From assembly GCA_016720705.1 (NCBI GenBank), contig JADKKB010000007.1, positions 1,364,001 to 1,428,000 of the forward strand: 64,000 nt of DNA. The letters are read 5' to 3'. The stretch is from Chloracidobacterium sp. Lineage in GTDB: Bacteria > Acidobacteriota > Blastocatellia > Pyrinomonadales > Pyrinomonadaceae. Both the position numbers and the translations under genes were made by a program. The notes under the pieces are model-generated. The model searched no databases. It had not been told where the DNA came from and saw only the letters and a list, made by a program, of their open reading frames with translations. How positions within the stretch are numbered: the stretch's first letter is position 1; each line of letters opens with the position of its first letter. Positions 61,899 to 64,000 of this stretch are shown one piece after another.

Positions 61899-63671
61899 AT
61901 GAGCAGATCCTCCAACGAGATATATACCTTTGGCAATTTTCGCCTCGATTCGACCGAGCGGTCGCTGACCGATGGTGGGCGGTCGGTCACGCTGGCACCC
62001 AAGGTCTTCGACACGCTCCTGATGCTGGCCGCAAATGCCGGCCGTGTGCTCAGTAAAGAGCGGATGCTCGATGAGGTTTGGGAAGGTAGCTTTGTCGAAG
62101 AGAATAATCTCGCACAGAATATCTCTCAGCTTCGGCGAATATTGGGCGCTGAAATGATCGAGACCGTGCCAAAATTCGGCTACCGATTCATTGGCGAGCT
62201 TTTGATCGACCAAAGGCTGACGACGGAACCCGAAGTCTTCGAAACGATCAGGGCACGAGTGTACTTCGATGACGGAACACAGAGCATTGATAAAGGCGCT
62301 CCCCACATTCACACGACATCTTCGCCGCTTCTCGTCCGGCACACACCGGAAACGCGTTATGTGCAGAATGGCGACGTAAATATCGCATATCAAGTTGTCG
62401 GCGATGGTCCGGTCGATATTGTATTTGTGATGGGTTGGGTCTCGCACCTCGAGTATTTTTGGAAACATCATCTTTTTGCTTCGTTTCTCGAACAACTCTC
62501 GTCATTCTCACGTCTGATATTGTTTGATAAGCGAGGCACTGGCCTTTCGGATCGCGTTCCGATCGATCATTTACCGACGCTTGAACAGCGAATGGAAGAC
62601 GTTCACGCCGTGATGGACGCCGTTGGATCGGAGCGTGCGGTTCTGGTAGGAGTTAGCGAAGGTGGACCGATGTGTTCACTATTTGCAGCGACCTATCCCG
62701 AACGTACCGCAGGACTCGTAATGATCGGCACCTATGCCAAACGGATCTGGGACGAAGATTATCCTTGGGCTCCGACCGAAACTCAACGTGCTGCGTTTAT
62801 CGATCTGATGCGTCGCGAATGGGGCGGCCCCGTTGGCATCGATGAACGCTCACCGTCGATGGCAGGTGACCTGGAATTTCGTAACTGGTGGGCCGAGTAT
62901 CTTCGCAACGGCGCAAGCCCCGGAGCGGCCGTTGCCCTCACACAAATGAATGCTGAGATCGATGTCCGCGGCGTTTTGCCGTCGGTTCGGGTTCCGACGC
63001 TCGTTATTCATCGCTCGGGCGATATGTGTCTTAAGGCGGACGAAGGCCGTTTTGTCGCGGGACAAATTCCTGACGCAAAATATGTCGAGCTTGGCGGAAT
63101 TGACCATTTGCCGTTCGTCGGGGACCAGGCCGAAATTCTTGACGAGATCGAACAATTTGTCACCAGCGTTAGATCTGCCGGCGAATACGACCGTGTTCTC
63201 GCGACCGTAATGAGTGTCTCGTTTGCCGATCCGGATGCCGAATCGGCTAGACGCGGCACCATTGAATGGGCGAATTTCATTGCTCGCGCAAAATCATTTG
63301 TGCATCGTCAATTGCCAATGTACAAGGGACGCGAAGTTTCCCTCGGCGACGAAGAAATTCTGGCCGCATTTGACGGTCCGGCCCGTTCGATCCGATGTGC
63401 CAAAGCGATAAACGATTCGGCAAAACTGCAGGGCGTCGCCCTCAAGATCGGACTGCACACGGGCGAATGTGATGTTTCCGGCGATAATTACAGCGGTTAT
63501 GCCGTCGAACTCGCCCGCAACATCGCGCGGCTCTCTGAGAGCGGCAACATTTTGGTTTCGAGAACTGTAAAAGATCTGGTTGCAGGTTCCGGCTTGACCT
63601 TTGTCGAGTTCGGCGTTCGCTCGTTCGACGGCGTCGATTCCGAGTGGCGTTTGTTCGAGGTCGTCAATTGA
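61899..63671 (+). CDS. Winged-helix / alpha-beta hydrolase / cyclase-like triple-domain protein
   Basis: 590 residues. (1) residues 5-105: OmpR/CadC-type winged helix (YTFGNFRLDSTERSLTDGGR; ISQLRRILGAEMIETVPKFG). (2) residues 145-430: alpha/beta hydrolase with nucleophile elbow VGVSEGGPMCSLFA, oxyanion region DKRGTGLSD and HRSG...GGIDHLPF. (3) residues 430-590: class III nucleotide-cyclase-like (EEILAAFDGPARSIRCAKAI, KIGLHTGECDVSGDNYSGYA, SGNILVSRTVKDLVAGSGL). The last domain lacks the usual first metal Asp and the G-D-G of active cyclases, so it probably senses or binds rather than makes cNMP. No receiver domain. Confidence 0.85.
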   Translation: MSRSSNEIYTFGNFRLDSTERSLTDGGRSVTLAPKVFDTLLMLAANAGRVLSKERMLDEVWEGSFVEENNLAQNISQLRRILGAEMIETVPKFGYRFIGELLIDQRLTTEPEVFETIRARVYFDDGTQSIDKGAPHIHTTSSPLLVRHTPETRYVQNGDVNIAYQVVGDGPVDIVFVMGWVSHLEYFWKHHLFASFLEQLSSFSRLILFDKRGTGLSDRVPIDHLPTLEQRMEDVHAVMDAVGSERAVLVGVSEGGPMCSLFAATYPERTAGLVMIGTYAKRIWDEDYPWAPTETQRAAFIDLMRREWGGPVGIDERSPSMAGDLEFRNWWAEYLRNGASPGAAVALTQMNAEIDVRGVLPSVRVPTLVIHRSGDMCLKADEGRFVAGQIPDAKYVELGGIDHLPFVGDQAEILDEIEQFVTSVRSAGEYDRVLATVMSVSFADPDAESARRGTIEWANFIARAKSFVHRQLPMYKGREVSLGDEEILAAFDGPARSIRCAKAINDSAKLQGVALKIGLHTGECDVSGDNYSGYAVELARNIARLSESGNILVSRTVKDLVAGSGLTFVEFGVRSFDGVDSEWRLFEVVN

Positions 63672-63686
63672 TATTAAATAGGTATA

Positions 63687-64000
63687 TGAAAAGACTCATC
63701 ACGATTTCACTCTTTCTGCTCTTTGTTCCGGCGTATGTATTTACCCAGACTCTCGACGCGAAGCTCGCCGAGATCGACGCCTATGCTCAGACCGTGATCG
63801 ACACGTGGAAATCCACTTCCGGTGCGGGTATGGCGATCGCCATCGTAAAGGATGACAAGGTCGTGATGCAAAAGGGCTACGGGATCCGCGAACTCGGCAA
63901 GCCCGATAAGATCGATGAAAACACGCTCTTTGCGATCGCATCGAACTCAAAGGCGTTTACGACCGCGAGCCTTGCCATCCTCGTCGATGAAGGCAAGATC
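63687..64000 (+). CDS. Exported serine hydrolase (beta-lactamase fold), N-terminal part
   Basis: 104 codons before the window edge. Signal peptide MKRLITISLFLLFVPAYVFT, then GAGMAIAIVKDDKVVMQKGY and IDENTLFAIASNSKAFTTAS, with the S-x-x-K active site (SNSK). Family members are class C beta-lactamases, DD-peptidases or esterases; the type cannot be decided from this part. The start is 15 bases after the upstream stop, so they are likely cotranscribed. Confidence 0.85.

Overview
The window looks like a chromosomal segment of an environmental Gram-negative bacterium. It has RND/TolC efflux, TonB-independent envelope lipoproteins, Tat- and Sec-type signal peptides, secreted M1 and M61 peptidases, a fused-subunit 2-oxoacid dehydrogenase E1, DUF4112 and SYLF proteins and many small intergenic repeats. 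This mix and the medium-high GC suggest Acidobacteriota (Blastocatellia/Pyrinomonadales-like). That assignment is inference from gene content only. No rRNA, tRNA or CRISPR array was seen.

Layout. 1-9.9 kb is housekeeping and metabolic: the end of guaA, a sodium:solute symporter with a 42-residue partner, a sugar-1-kinase/nucleotidyltransferase pair on the minus strand, an M61 peptidase, a Tat-exported amidase, and an RhlE-type RNA helicase behind a roughly 330-base leader rich in hairpins, followed by a zinc-ribbon protein. 9.9-15.6 kb is an accessory block: a cupin, a SLOG (DUF2493) protein, a protein with a HEPN-like RX4H motif, and a divergent MerR / caspase-like / VWA / two-DTG aspartic-peptidase-like cluster. 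Its promoters carry recurring CTGTNNACAG-like palindromes. 16-24.2 kb is a TetR-controlled RND efflux operon (fusion protein, pump, TolC, quinone oxidoreductase).

24.2-35.1 kb is the most mobile part. It contains a heptamer (ATTCNNN) repeat array, a RepA-like ATPase with a C-terminal HTH, a REP array next to a frameshifted IS200-like (RAYT) transposase, and then a visibly AT-rich five-gene island: XRE controller, C5 DNA methyltransferase with a long C-terminal extension, ParB-like protein, SNF2-type helicase and DUF3883 PD-(D/E)xK-like protein. The genes overlap by 1-17 bases, so they form one transcriptional unit, and the set reads as a restriction/defence system. A truncated XRE remnant sits at its right edge, followed by about 1.1 kb of repeats. 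One 240-bp repeat there recurs inverted at 42.3 kb.

35.1-64 kb returns to chromosomal genes: an extended SDR, a VWA protein with a degenerate MIDAS, a PerR-peroxiredoxin-thioredoxin-like peroxide cluster with a clear PerR/Fur box, a HEAT-cyclophilin fusion, OsmC, a glycine-zipper envelope protein, an AlkZ-like protein, the E1 fusion, an M1 peptidase, a second cyclophilin, SYLF and radical SAM proteins, a GNAT enzyme, a glycosyltransferase/acyl-CoA dehydrogenase pair, an LPG-synthase-like membrane protein, an SLC13 transporter with TrkA-C domains, a secreted VCBS-repeat protein, a winged-helix / hydrolase / cyclase-like triple fusion and the start of a serine hydrolase.
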